In this document: positions 8,865-18,814 of the stretch, piece after piece
How the letters are laid out: the number at the start of each line of letters is the position of its first letter
How positions within the stretch are numbered: the first letter of the stretch is position 1
NCBI GenBank assembly: GCA_902625215.1
Contig: CACOAO010000001.1
Location: forward strand, 124,001 to 188,000
Direction: 5' to 3'
Length of the DNA: 64,000 nucleotides
Source of the DNA: an uncultured SAR116 cluster alpha proteobacterium
Lineage (GTDB): Bacteria; Pseudomonadota; Alphaproteobacteria; Puniceispirillales; Marisalimonadaceae
Made by a program: the position numbers and the translations under genes
The notes under the pieces: generated by a model
Told to the model about the DNA's origin: nothing
The model's database searches: none
Seen by the model: only the letters and a program-made list of their open reading frames with translations

Positions 8865-9758
8865 ATGAAATGGGATAGGCTAAGATTATTTAATATCGTT
8901 GCACAAACTCGAAATATTACAGAAGCTTCCTACATTTTACAAATGAGCCAATCAGCGTTAAGCAGACAAATGATAGCTCTAGAAAACGAATTGGGTGTAA
9001 AACTTTTTTTAAGAAACTCAGATGGTATTTCTCTGACTAAAGCTGGAATGAGATTATCATCTTCTGTGCAAATTTTAGCTTCTGATATAAGCAAGACTCA
9101 TAACCAACTTCTTGAGGATATGGATGTTCCATCGGGTAGATTAAATGTTACTGCAACAAATGCTTTTGGAGCTTTATGGGTTGCTCCTAGGATGTCAAAA
9201 TTCAAAAATTTATTTCCAGACATAAATGTTGCGCTTAGTTTAAGAGATTCTGAGCCTCGAGTTACAAATTTTAACTCAGATGTTGAGGTTAGAATGACAC
9301 CCAGTGTTTCTCAAGACGATATTCAAATTAAATTAGCTGATTGTAGATATAAGATATTTGCATCAAACGAATATATTTCTAAAAATGGATATCCTAAAAC
9401 TAGCAGTGATTTAGATAATCATAATATAATTTCTTATGGGGAAGACGCACAACCTCCTCTTGATAGACATCGATTGAATTGGCTATTAACAATTGGAAAA
9501 GAAAATAAGAGACCAAGAAAACCTATTTTAGAGGTTTCTAGCATATATGGAATAGCAAAGGCTACTGAGGTTGGTATGGGAATTGCCTCATTACCAGATT
9601 GGATGGAATTTGAAATGATAGAATTAACAGAAATTTTATCTCAATTAGAAGGACCTGAAATGTCAATCTCATTATGTTTTAATTATGAATTGAGAAATGA
9701 TTCTAGAATTAAAGCTTTTAAAGACTTTATGATTAAAGAAGCAGAAGTTATTAATTAA
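8865..9758 (+). CDS. LysR family transcriptional regulator
   Basis: 297 residues, standard for LysR regulators. The N-terminal winged helix-turn-helix is clear (NITEASYILQMSQSALSRQ, then LENELGVKLFLRN), followed by a periplasmic-binding-protein-like effector domain. It lies 38 bp after the CysJ-like gene on the same strand, so the two may be cotranscribed, and 136 bp upstream of gltB. LysR proteins often control a neighbour; the CysJ-like gene and gltBD are both candidates, but no operator was identified. Confidence 0.92.
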   Translation: MKWDRLRLFNIVAQTRNITEASYILQMSQSALSRQMIALENELGVKLFLRNSDGISLTKAGMRLSSSVQILASDISKTHNQLLEDMDVPSGRLNVTATNAFGALWVAPRMSKFKNLFPDINVALSLRDSEPRVTNFNSDVEVRMTPSVSQDDIQIKLADCRYKIFASNEYISKNGYPKTSSDLDNHNIISYGEDAQPPLDRHRLNWLLTIGKENKRPRKPILEVSSIYGIAKATEVGMGIASLPDWMEFEMIELTEILSQLEGPEMSISLCFNYELRNDSRIKAFKDFMIKEAEVIN

Positions 9759-9894
9759 TTTGTTAATCAATTTTGTAATGCAATTTATGCATATCCGACA
9801 TATAATGATTAATTTTACAATTAGATATAAATTTAATATGTTCCAATTCCTTTGCAAACTTAGATAAATTTTGATGTCAATTTTAAGGTTATAA

Positions 9895-12800
9895 ATGAGA
9901 AAAAATAAATTAAATAAAATGGGTTTCCCAGAAGAATTTGGCCTTTATGATCCTAATAATGAGCACGAGAATTGTGGGTTCGGTTTTATTGCAAATATAA
10001 AAAATCAGCCTAAACATGAAATTGTACATCAAGCACTTGAAATTGTTCATCATCTTGATCATCGAGGAGCAATAGGCGCAGATCCATTAGCAGGTGATGG
10101 AGCAGGAATATTAATTCAAATTCCACATGAATTCTTCAAACAAGAATTTGCAAATACAGAAATTAAACTTCCAAATATTGGTGATTATGGGGTTGGTATG
10201 GTTTTTTTACCACCTGATAAAGATAAAGCTAATTTAGCAATTGCTGCAATCGAAAAAGCCATTAAAAATGAAGGCCAAAACTTAATTGGATGGAGAGATG
10301 TACCAGTTGATAATACTGTTTTAGGAGAAACTGTAAAAAATAATGCTCCAATCATTAGGCAATTTTTTATAAAAAAAGGAAAAAGCGCACAAACCGAAAA
10401 AGAATTTCAAAGAAAATTATATGTTGTCAGGAAACAAAGTCTTTTTTTACTTGAAGAACAATTAAATGAAGATTGTGATGATTTTTATATCGTTTCACTA
10501 TCTACTAGGACCATAATATTTAAAGGGATGGTATTAGCACCAAACTTGTCAAAATTTTACAAAGATTTTCAAAATCAAAGTTTTAAAACTGCTATTGCCC
10601 TTTTTCATCAAAGATTTTCGACCAACACCTTTCCTTCTTGGCGATTAGCCCAACCATTTAGATATTTATGTCATAATGGTGAAATTAATACTGTTAAAGG
10701 AAATTCTAATTGGATGAATTCTAGACGATATAGTATGTATTCAGAGGTTTTAGGCGATGATTTAAAAAAAATATGGCCTGTAATTGAAAGATCACCCTCT
10801 GACTCAGCTACATTCGACAATGCTCTCGAATTATTAGTTATGAGTGGATACTCACTTCCACATGCAATGATGTTAATGATTCCAGAAGCTTGGAAAGACA
10901 ATAATTTAATGGATGCTAAACGTGCAGCATTTTATGAATATTATTCTGCTTTAATGGAACCTTGGGATGGACCAGCAGCTATGGCATTTACAGATGGTAT
11001 TCAAATTGCCGCAACTTTAGACCGAAATGGTTTAAGACCAGCCAGATATGTTGTTACAGACGACGACCTAGTCATTATGTCTTCAGAAGTTGGAGTTTTA
11101 AGGGAAATACCAGAACATAAAATTATTCAAAAATGGCGATTACAACCAGGTAAAATGTTACTTGTTGATCTAAATGAAAAAAGAATAATATCTGATGAGG
11201 AGCTGAAAAATAATCTTGTCAATGATTCACCATATCAGAGTTGGATAAGTAATTCTAAAATAAATATCAATTCTATTAATTTAAAATCAAATAACTCACT
11301 TCCTGATGATGCTACTCTTTTGGACATGCAACAAGCTTTTGGATATAATAAAGAAGATTTAAAATTTTTTCTTGAGCCAATGATATTGGAAGGTCAAGAT
11401 CCAATAGGTTCAATGGGAAGAGACATACCTTTGGCAGCTTTGTCTGATAAAAATAGACTTTTATATGATTATTTTTTCCAAAATTTTGCACAAGTAACTA
11501 ACCCACCTATTGATCCTATTCGTGAAGAATTAGTTATGTCTCTTATGAATTTCATAGGGCCAAGACCAAATTTACTTGATCATAAATCAGGAAAGGATCA
11601 AAAATTAATTAAGGTAGACCATCCTATATTAGATAATTTAGAAATTGAAAAGATCAGAAACATTGAAAAATATACATCTAATAAACTTAAATCTTTTACA
11701 TTAAACATTTGCTACAATAAAAATCTGAATAATACACTCAAAATTGAAAACTTTATAAATGATATTTGTATTAAAGCTGAAAAATTAATTAATGATGGTG
11801 TTTGTAACATTATAATTTTATCAGATCGAAAACTTGATCGCGATAATGTTGCAATTCCTGCATTACTTGCTACAAGTTCAGTTCATCACCATTTAATTAA
11901 AAAAGGACTGCGAACTAAAGTTGGTTTAGTTATAGAGACTGGAGAAGCAAGGAGGGTTCATGATTTGTGTCTTCTTGCGGGTTTTGGAGCTGAAGCTATA
12001 AACCCATATTTGGCTTTTTACACTTTAAGTAATATAATTAAAAATCATAATCAGGACATACAAGAGGAAGAAGCTTACACAAAGTATGTTAAAGCTGTGA
12101 CTAAAGGTATGCTTAAAGTTATGTCCAAAATGGGTATTTCGACATATCAATCTTACTCAGGCGCTCAAATTTTTGATGCTGTTGGTCTTTCATCTAATCT
12201 TGTAGATAAATATTTTTGCGGTACATCTTCAAAAGTTGAGGGAATTAATCTTGAAGAAATTCAAATAGAAACAGAGAATAGACACGAATTAGCTTTTGGT
12301 AATTCTTCATTATTTTCAAATGACCTTGATGTGGGTGGAGATTTAAGTTTTAGAATTAAAGGTGAAGAACATGTTTGGACACCTGAAACTATTGGAATGC
12401 TTCAACATTCAGTCAGAAGTGCTAATTACGATACCTTCAAAAAATATTCTAAGAAAATTAATGACCATTCTGTTAAACTTAAAAATTTAAGAGGTTTATT
12501 TGAATTTACCTCTAAATCCAATCCAATTAACATTGATGAAGTTGAACCAACTTCTGAAATTGTTAAAAGATTTGCTACAGGTGCCATGTCACTTGGATCA
12601 ATTTCTACAGAAGCACACACTACGCTAGCAATTGCTATGAATCGACTTGGAGGAAGATCAAATACAGGAGAGGGTGGAGAAGAAAAATCACGTTTTACTC
12701 CATTACCTAATGGTGATTCCATGAATTCCAGAATTAAACAGGTTGCATCAGGTAGATTTGGAGTTACCACTGAATATTTGTCAAATGCAACCGACATTCA

Positions 12801-14532
12801 AATAAAAATGGCACAAGGAGCTAAACCAGGTGAAGGTGGACAACTTCCAGGTGGAAAAGTTGATGAATTTATTGCTAAAATTAGACACTCAACGCCAGGT
12901 GTTGGTTTAATATCCCCACCACCTCACCACGATATTTATTCAATTGAAGATTTAGCTCAACTTATACATGACCTTAAAAATGTTAATCCAAAAGCTAGAG
13001 TTTCTGTAAAACTTGTATCTGAGATCGGTGTTGGTACAGTTGCTGCTGGGGTTAGTAAGGCATATGCTGATCATGTAACTATTTCAGGAAATGACGGCGG
13101 TACTGGGGCAAGTCCAATCACATCTTTATTGAATGCTGGTGGTCCTTGGGAGACTGGTTTAGCTGAAACCCATCAAACATTAGTCATGAATGGATTGAGA
13201 GAAAGAATAGCTGTACAAGTTGATGGAGGATTAAGAACTGGAAGAGATGTTGTAATCGGAGCAATTTTAGGTGCTGACGAATTTGGTTTTGCCACTGCTG
13301 CCCTTATTTCTGAAGGTTGTATAATGATGAGAAAATGTCATTTGAACACTTGTCCAGTAGGGGTTGCCACACAAGATCCAGAACTGAGAAAAAACTTTAC
13401 TGGAACACCTGATCATGTCGTTAACTTTTTTGTTTTCATTGCGAATGAAGTAAGAGAAATAATGGCAGAGCTAGGTATCAGGAAGTTTAATGATTTAATT
13501 GGAAGAAGAGATCTAATTAATTTTAATGGTGCAGAAGAACACTGGAAAGCCAACGGGTTGGATTTAAGAAAACTTATAGTCAATTTGGAAAAAGAAAGAG
13601 ATGAGACTTTTTATAACTCAAAAGAACAAAACCATAAGTTAGAACTTGCTCTTGATAATGAATTAATTTCAAAATCAAAAAAAGCTATTTCAGATAAAAT
13701 AAAAGTAAATATTTCGTCAAAAATTGTAAATACTAATAGAACTGTTGGTGGAATGTTGTCAGGAGTAATAGCAAAAAAGTATGGTCATGATGGCTTGCCC
13801 AAAGATACAATAAACGTTGATTTTACTGGTAATGCTGGCCAAAGTTTTGGGGCTTGGTTGTCGAAAGGTGTAAGCTTTAACTTAAAAGGTGATGCAAATG
13901 ACTACGTTGGAAAAGGGCTGTCTGGTGGTAAAATTTCCATTTCTCCGGATGAAACTAGCAAAATTGTAGCTGAAAATAATATCATTGCTGGAAATACACT
14001 TTTATATGGGGCAATTTCTGGAGAATGTTATTTAAGAGGTGTTGTTGGAGAACGCTTTGCAGTAAGAAATTCTGGAGCTACTACTGTTGTAGAGGGTTGC
14101 GGTGATCATGGGTGTGAATATATGACAGGTGGTGTGGTTGTTGTACTTGGTAAAACTGGCAGAAATTTTGCTGCAGGAATGTCTGGTGGAATAGCTTATA
14201 TATTGGATGAAGATAATTCATTTAACTCAAAGTGTAACAAAGCTATGGTGGAGTTGGAGAGATTGTCTAGCTTTGATCTTACTAAAAATCCTTCATTGAA
14301 GGAAATTAATAGCGATTTACTTGACTTCGACGAAGCAAGATTAAAATTAATAATCAAGAGACATTTTAAATATACAAAGAGTACAAAAGCTAGAATGATT
14401 CTAGATAATTGGGGTAAATATATCAATCTTTTTCACAAAATCACCCCTTTTGATTATAAGAGGGCTCTGAATGAGAGAAAACAAAAACAAGATGAAAATA
14501 AATTAATACCAAATAGAATTGCTGGAGAATAA
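9895..14532 (+). CDS. gltB: Glutamate synthase (NADPH) large subunit
   Basis: 1545 residues, the full length of bacterial GOGAT alpha subunits. It makes two glutamates from glutamine and 2-oxoglutarate. A 26-residue propeptide precedes the glutaminase nucleophile Cys27 (HENCGFGFIA). The class II amidotransferase domain is followed by the central domain, the FMN/2-oxoglutarate barrel (GEGGEEKSR, AKPGEGGQLPG, SGNDGGTGASP) and the 3Fe-4S ligands Cys1142, Cys1148 and Cys1153 (CIMMRKCHLNTCPVG). The C-terminal GXGXG beta-helix contains GVVGERFAVRNSGA. It is separated from gltD by 3 bp, so the two are one operon. Confidence 0.98.
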   Translation: MRKNKLNKMGFPEEFGLYDPNNEHENCGFGFIANIKNQPKHEIVHQALEIVHHLDHRGAIGADPLAGDGAGILIQIPHEFFKQEFANTEIKLPNIGDYGVGMVFLPPDKDKANLAIAAIEKAIKNEGQNLIGWRDVPVDNTVLGETVKNNAPIIRQFFIKKGKSAQTEKEFQRKLYVVRKQSLFLLEEQLNEDCDDFYIVSLSTRTIIFKGMVLAPNLSKFYKDFQNQSFKTAIALFHQRFSTNTFPSWRLAQPFRYLCHNGEINTVKGNSNWMNSRRYSMYSEVLGDDLKKIWPVIERSPSDSATFDNALELLVMSGYSLPHAMMLMIPEAWKDNNLMDAKRAAFYEYYSALMEPWDGPAAMAFTDGIQIAATLDRNGLRPARYVVTDDDLVIMSSEVGVLREIPEHKIIQKWRLQPGKMLLVDLNEKRIISDEELKNNLVNDSPYQSWISNSKININSINLKSNNSLPDDATLLDMQQAFGYNKEDLKFFLEPMILEGQDPIGSMGRDIPLAALSDKNRLLYDYFFQNFAQVTNPPIDPIREELVMSLMNFIGPRPNLLDHKSGKDQKLIKVDHPILDNLEIEKIRNIEKYTSNKLKSFTLNICYNKNLNNTLKIENFINDICIKAEKLINDGVCNIIILSDRKLDRDNVAIPALLATSSVHHHLIKKGLRTKVGLVIETGEARRVHDLCLLAGFGAEAINPYLAFYTLSNIIKNHNQDIQEEEAYTKYVKAVTKGMLKVMSKMGISTYQSYSGAQIFDAVGLSSNLVDKYFCGTSSKVEGINLEEIQIETENRHELAFGNSSLFSNDLDVGGDLSFRIKGEEHVWTPETIGMLQHSVRSANYDTFKKYSKKINDHSVKLKNLRGLFEFTSKSNPINIDEVEPTSEIVKRFATGAMSLGSISTEAHTTLAIAMNRLGGRSNTGEGGEEKSRFTPLPNGDSMNSRIKQVASGRFGVTTEYLSNATDIQIKMAQGAKPGEGGQLPGGKVDEFIAKIRHSTPGVGLISPPPHHDIYSIEDLAQLIHDLKNVNPKARVSVKLVSEIGVGTVAAGVSKAYADHVTISGNDGGTGASPITSLLNAGGPWETGLAETHQTLVMNGLRERIAVQVDGGLRTGRDVVIGAILGADEFGFATAALISEGCIMMRKCHLNTCPVGVATQDPELRKNFTGTPDHVVNFFVFIANEVREIMAELGIRKFNDLIGRRDLINFNGAEEHWKANGLDLRKLIVNLEKERDETFYNSKEQNHKLELALDNELISKSKKAISDKIKVNISSKIVNTNRTVGGMLSGVIAKKYGHDGLPKDTINVDFTGNAGQSFGAWLSKGVSFNLKGDANDYVGKGLSGGKISISPDETSKIVAENNIIAGNTLLYGAISGECYLRGVVGERFAVRNSGATTVVEGCGDHGCEYMTGGVVVVLGKTGRNFAAGMSGGIAYILDEDNSFNSKCNKAMVELERLSSFDLTKNPSLKEINSDLLDFDEARLKLIIKRHFKYTKSTKARMILDNWGKYINLFHKITPFDYKRALNERKQKQDENKLIPNRIAGE

Positions 14533-14535
14533 AAT

Positions 14536-15978
14536 ATGGGAAAAGCAACTGGATTCATGGAACTAGACCGCGTTGAAAGAGATTACGAGCCGGTTGAAGA
14601 TAGAATAAAACATTTTAGAGAATTTTTAATTCCAATGGACAAAACTAAAGTTTCAGAGCAGGGAGCTAGATGTATGGATTGCGGTATTCCATATTGCCAT
14701 CAAGGTTGTCCTGTAAATAATCTTATTCCTGATTGGAATGATATGATTTACAATAATAAATGGAAAGAAGCCTTAAATTTATTGCATTCAACAAATAATT
14801 TTCCTGAATTTACAGGTAGGATATGTCCTGCTCCATGTGAAGCATCATGTACTTTGAATATTACTGATAACCCTGTAGCAATTAAAACAATTGAGTGTTC
14901 TATTGTTGATAAAGGATGGGAAGAAGGATGGATTAAACCTCTAGTAAGTAATAAAAAAACTGGCAAGAAAGTCGCAGTAATTGGTTCTGGTCCTTCTGGA
15001 TTAGCTTGTGCTCAACAATTAGCCAGAGCAGGACACTCTGTTGTGATTTTTGAGAAAAATTCTAGAATTGGAGGTCTTTTGAGGATTGGTATTCCTGATT
15101 TTAAAATGGAAAAACATTTGATTGATAGAAGAATGTCTCAAATGGAAGCAGAGGGTGTGGAATTTAAAGTTAATTCTAATATTGGTAAAGATATTAAAAT
15201 TGAAAAATTGAATAAAAATTTTGATGCTATCGCATTTTGTGGTGGATCAGAAAATCCAAGAGATTTACCTGTTAATGGAAGAGAGCTTAAAGGTGTTCAT
15301 TTTGCTATGGAATTCCTCTCTCAACAAAACGATAGAGTTGCAGGCAATAAAATTGATCCAAAAATTGAAATTACAGCAAAGGGTAAAAATGTTCTTGTTA
15401 TTGGAGGTGGTGATACAGGATCAGATTGTGTTGGTACCTCTAACCGTCAAGGAGCCAAATCAGTTACTCAGCTTGAATTATTAGATCAACCACCAGAAAA
15501 AGAAAATAAAGCTCTTACATGGCCAAACTGGCCTTTAAAACTTCGCACCTCAACGTCTCATCAGGAGGGTTGTGACAGAAATTGGTCTGTTTTAACAAAG
15601 TCATTTGAAGGTAATCACGGAAAGGTAAACAAATTAAATTGCGTCAAGGTTGAATGGTCTAAAGATATTGATGGTAGAATGAAAATGACTGAAGTCAAAG
15701 GCACAGAGTTTTCTTTTGAAGCAGATCTTGTACTACTTGCTATGGGTTTTGTTCACCCTGTTCATGAGGGTTTAATAAATAGTTTAGGTGTTAAACTTAC
15801 ACCTGCGGGAAATTTAGATGCTAATGATACTGAATACAAAACTTCTATTGATAAGTTCTTCGCTGCAGGTGATTCAAGGCGAGGACAGTCTTTAGTCGTT
15901 TGGGCTATAAGAGAAGGTAGGCAGTGTGCAAGATCTATTGATGAGTTTCTAATGGGGAAGTCAAAATTACCAAATTAG
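14536..15978 (+). CDS. gltD: Glutamate synthase (NADPH) small subunit
   Basis: 480 residues. It feeds electrons from NADPH through FAD and 4Fe-4S clusters to GltB. N-terminal iron-sulfur ligands are seen in [14 protein letters not shown] and [12 protein letters not shown]. The FAD site is [17 protein letters not shown] and the NADPH site is [14 protein letters not shown]. The C-terminal FAD contact [17 protein letters not shown] is intact. The ATG follows the gltB stop by 3 bp. A long imperfect inverted repeat begins 3 bp after the stop. Confidence 0.98.
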   Translation: MGKATGFMELDRVERDYEPVEDRIKHFREFLIPMDKTKVSEQGARCMDCGIPYCHQGCPVNNLIPDWNDMIYNNKWKEALNLLHSTNNFPEFTGRICPAPCEASCTLNITDNPVAIKTIECSIVDKGWEEGWIKPLVSNKKTGKKVAVIGSGPSGLACAQQLARAGHSVVIFEKNSRIGGLLRIGIPDFKMEKHLIDRRMSQMEAEGVEFKVNSNIGKDIKIEKLNKNFDAIAFCGGSENPRDLPVNGRELKGVHFAMEFLSQQNDRVAGNKIDPKIEITAKGKNVLVIGGGDTGSDCVGTSNRQGAKSVTQLELLDQPPEKENKALTWPNWPLKLRTSTSHQEGCDRNWSVLTKSFEGNHGKVNKLNCVKVEWSKDIDGRMKMTEVKGTEFSFEADLVLLAMGFVHPVHEGLINSLGVKLTPAGNLDANDTEYKTSIDKFFAAGDSRRGQSLVVWAIREGRQCARSIDEFLMGKSKLPN

Positions 15979-15980
15979 TA

Positions 15981-16063
15981 TAGGTTTTAAAATTACTTTA
16001 CACTATTCTATTGAAAAAATTTTGATTTGAAATGAGATACATAGTGTAAATAGTAAAAACCTA
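15981..16063 (+). other. Long imperfect inverted repeat after gltBD
   Basis: Starting 3 bp after the gltD stop, three blocks pair in order: TAGGTTT (15981-15987) with AAACCTA (16057-16063); TTAC (15993-15996) with GTAA (16053-16056); and TTTACACTAT (15997-16006) with ATAGTGTAAA (16041-16050). That is 21 base pairs interrupted only by a 5-nt bulge on the left and a 2-nt bulge on the right, closed by a 34-nt loop. No T-run follows, so it is not a standard intrinsic terminator. It may be an mRNA 3'-end stabiliser, a Rho-linked end, or a small structured RNA. The rest of the 203-bp gap to the GST-like gene shows nothing else. Confidence 0.6.
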
Positions 16064-16181
16064 CTCTTGAGTATTCAGTGCACTAAAATTTTGCTAATTA
16101 TTTATCAAAGAAATTAAAAGAGACGCTATTCTTATATAATCCAATAAATAAAAAACTAATTCCCATAAAATAATTTAAATT

Positions 16182-16850
16182 ATGATTACCCTTTATCACT
16201 ATTACTTATGTTCATCTTCGAGATATATCAGGCTTATTTTAGAAGAACATAAAATCAGATATGATACTCAATTAGAAAATTATTTTAAACCACAAAAGGA
16301 TTTTCTACAACTTAATCCAGCTGGTCATTTACCAGTTTTAGTAAATGAAGAAAATTTTGCAATTGTTGGCGCAAATGCTTGTATTGAATATATTAAAGAT
16401 CTTGATTTAAGACCCAAATTATTTGTTGATGATTATCGAGAAAAAGCTGAGATAAATAGATTAGTTCACTGGTTTGACGTAATTTTTAAAAAAGAAGTTT
16501 TTGATCCAATTATTTATGAAAAAGTATTTTCGAGAATAGTGGATAATATAACACCTAATAGTGAGAATATAAGAGCAGCACTTAATAATTTGGATTTTCA
16601 CATTCATTATTTTAACTATTTACTAAACAGTAAAAATTATTTTATCAAAGATGAATTAACTTATTTAGATTTTTTAGCTGCGGCTAATTTTTCAGTTTTG
16701 GATTATTTAGGCTTATTAAATTTAAATGGTTATGAGAACATAAAAGAGTGGTATTTCAAAATTAAATCAAAACCATCATTTAAAACATTATTAAAAGATC
16801 AAATAGTTGGGATAAAACCTCATGAAAACTATAAAAATATAGATATTTAA
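16182..16850 (+). CDS. Glutathione S-transferase family protein
   Basis: 222 residues with a thioredoxin-like N-terminal domain (residues 1 to about 75) and an all-helical C-terminal domain, the typical GST layout. Seen are LYHYYLCSSSRYIRLILEEH (Ser-containing active-site region), the cis-proline in NPAGHLPVLV and the glutathione-contact region AIVGANACIEYI. The C-terminal domain carries the usual DELTYLDFLAAA N-cap motif. No clear Shine-Dalgarno precedes the ATG. It overlaps the convergent alpha/beta hydrolase by 4 bp. Substrate unknown. Confidence 0.85.
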   Translation: MITLYHYYLCSSSRYIRLILEEHKIRYDTQLENYFKPQKDFLQLNPAGHLPVLVNEENFAIVGANACIEYIKDLDLRPKLFVDDYREKAEINRLVHWFDVIFKKEVFDPIIYEKVFSRIVDNITPNSENIRAALNNLDFHIHYFNYLLNSKNYFIKDELTYLDFLAAANFSVLDYLGLLNLNGYENIKEWYFKIKSKPSFKTLLKDQIVGIKPHENYKNIDI

Positions 16851-17596
16851 TTTACCTTCGTCACTATTTCTTCAATAATTTTTGTAATGTTTGCTAGTTG
16901 TTGTACTTCTGATAATCTATGACCCGCATTTTTTTCTAATAATAGTTTAATATCATTAGTTCCTTTAAATGTGTTGATAATTTTTATACTTAAGTTGTAT
17001 GGTACGGCATTATCAGACATACCATGATATAAGTAGACAGGACCATTAAAATATATATTTTCTGATAAAGTAAGATTACTTAAACTATCTTTTATTAATA
17101 TATATGAAAAATCATTTTTTGATCCATCTTCATAATTTATGGTTATTTTTTTATTTTTAATTAATTTTCTTTTCTCATCACTTGTCATTTTATCCCATAT
17201 TAAAATTTTAGGAAAATCTGGTGCAGGTGCCAGACCAATTATTGCAGAAATCTTTTCAGGAATGCGTTTTGCTAACATAAGCATTATCCAAGCGCCCATA
17301 GATGAACCAATTAAAATTTGTTTATCTTTTGTTTTTTTATTAATTATAAACTCAGCATCTTTATACCAATCAGAAAAACATGTCGTTTCAATTGTTCCTG
17401 ATGATTGACCGTGACCTGAATAATCAAACCTTAAAAAGCTATGTTCATTTTCTTTTGCCCACTTTTCAATATGTAAGACTTTATTACCTTCCATATCTGA
17501 GTTAAAACCACCTAGGAATACTATGCCTACGTTTTTACCTGTTAATTGGTTATATGCTAGTGTATTACTATTTGGAGTATTAATAAATTTTGTCAT
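16847..17596 (-). CDS. Alpha/beta hydrolase
   Basis: 249 residues with an alpha/beta-hydrolase fold. The nucleophile elbow is GSSMGAW (Ser99), the oxyanion region LGGFNSDMEG lies upstream, the acid is the Asp in HGMSDNAVP and the catalytic His is in NAGHRLS. The layout resembles ABHD10/BAAT-like thioesterases and small bacterial esterases; no lipoprotein or secretion signal is visible. It overlaps the GST-like gene tail to tail by 4 bp and is divergent from the GT4 gene. Confidence 0.85.
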   Translation of the reverse strand: MTKFINTPNSNTLAYNQLTGKNVGIVFLGGFNSDMEGNKVLHIEKWAKENEHSFLRFDYSGHGQSSGTIETTCFSDWYKDAEFIINKKTKDKQILIGSSMGAWIMLMLAKRIPEKISAIIGLAPAPDFPKILIWDKMTSDEKRKLIKNKKITINYEDGSKNDFSYILIKDSLSNLTLSENIYFNGPVYLYHGMSDNAVPYNLSIKIINTFKGTNDIKLLLEKNAGHRLSEVQQLANITKIIEEIVTKVN

Positions 17597-17628
17597 TTAT
17601 AAATCCGTTCGATTTAAGGTCAATAAAG

Positions 17629-18780
17629 ATGAATAAAAAAAAATATACTATAGCTCAAATTTTACCAGCATTAAATAATGGTGGTGTTGAGAGAGGTGTT
17701 GTTGAAATTTCTAAATCATTGATTGAAAATGATTTTAAATCAATTGTTATCTCTTCGGGTGGACATATGGTTTCTCAAATAACTAGAAATGGTGGAATTC
17801 ACTATGAACTGGATGTGCATTCCAAAAATCCGCTCCGATGGTCTAAAATTAGAAATCAATTAAAGATTATTTTGGAAAGTGAAAATGTAGATCTAATTCA
17901 TTTTTGTTCCCGGGCACCTGCTTGGATTGGTGTTCCACTTGGAGCTATCTTAGATATACCGATTATTACTTCAGTCCACATGAGATTTAGGAAATCTAAT
18001 ATTTTAAAAAAATATTATAACAGTATTTTAATTAGAGGAAATTCGATAATTGCTATTTCAAAGCATATTGAAGAAAGTATTAAGAACTCTTTTCCAAAAG
18101 AAAGTAACAAAATTAAAATTATTCATAGAGGTGTTGATTTAGACCTATTTAATCCAAGTAAAATAAATCCAGCAAGAATAATTGCTCAATCAAAGCATTT
18201 AAATTTAAAAGATAATGTTCCCGTTATAATCATGGCAGCAAGGCCTGCAATGTGGAAAGGTTATCAAGTTCTTATAAAAGCATTATCAAAAGTAAAATAT
18301 GATTTTCAATGTGTTCTAATAGGAGCTGGCGATGGTAATCAAAATTTTCAAAACTCTTTAATTAGAAAAATAATACATTCAAAGTTAGAAACTAAAATAA
18401 AGCTCATAAACTCTACAAGGGATATACAAGCTGCTATGATTTTAGGGGACTTAATAGTTATGCCATCATTAACTCCTGAACCCTTTGGCAGGGTTGTTTT
18501 AGAAGCTCAGGCTTTGGGGAAAATACCAATTGCTTTCGATCATGGTGGGGCTTCAGAAACAATAATTGATGGAAAAACTGGTTTTTTAGCAGAGCCTATA
18601 AATGTAGACAGTCTTTCTGAGAAAATTTCATATGCATTATCTTTAAAATCATCAAAAAGGCAAAAAATTGGCGAATTTGCAAAAAAATTCGTGTCTAAAA
18701 ATTATAGTCATGACAAAATGTGTAATCTTACTTTATCATTATATAAACAATCTATTGCAGAATATAAAATAAACAGTTAG
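17629..18780 (+). CDS. GT4-type glycosyltransferase
   Basis: About 383 residues with the GT-B fold of family 4 glycosyltransferases. The N-terminal glycine-rich acceptor loop is [13 protein letters not shown], and the donor-binding domain has [14 protein letters not shown] and the E-x7-E motif in EPFGRVVLE, followed by [10 protein letters not shown]. The open frame runs back to a TTG at 17590 that overlaps the opposite-strand hydrolase; the ATG at 17629 is chosen because AAGG lies about 9 nt upstream and the fold begins right after it. It probably adds a sugar to LPS or another envelope glycan; donor and acceptor are unknown. It stands 34 bp before thrS. Confidence 0.87.
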   Translation: MNKKKYTIAQILPALNNGGVERGVVEISKSLIENDFKSIVISSGGHMVSQITRNGGIHYELDVHSKNPLRWSKIRNQLKIILESENVDLIHFCSRAPAWIGVPLGAILDIPIITSVHMRFRKSNILKKYYNSILIRGNSIIAISKHIEESIKNSFPKESNKIKIIHRGVDLDLFNPSKINPARIIAQSKHLNLKDNVPVIIMAARPAMWKGYQVLIKALSKVKYDFQCVLIGAGDGNQNFQNSLIRKIIHSKLETKIKLINSTRDIQAAMILGDLIVMPSLTPEPFGRVVLEAQALGKIPIAFDHGGASETIIDGKTGFLAEPINVDSLSEKISYALSLKSSKRQKIGEFAKKFVSKNYSHDKMCNLTLSLYKQSIAEYKINS

Positions 18781-18814
18781 TGATAAGAATTATACTTTAA
18801 TTAAACAAAACATA

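Noticed and set aside
12426..12797. 123-codon open frame on the minus strand
   Set aside because: Opposite the FMN domain of gltB; composition is that of an antisense frame.
17590..17628. TTG start of the GT4 glycosyltransferase
   Set aside because: It overlaps the start of the opposite-strand hydrolase and has no ribosome binding site; ATG 17629 has AAGG upstream and a typical N-terminus.
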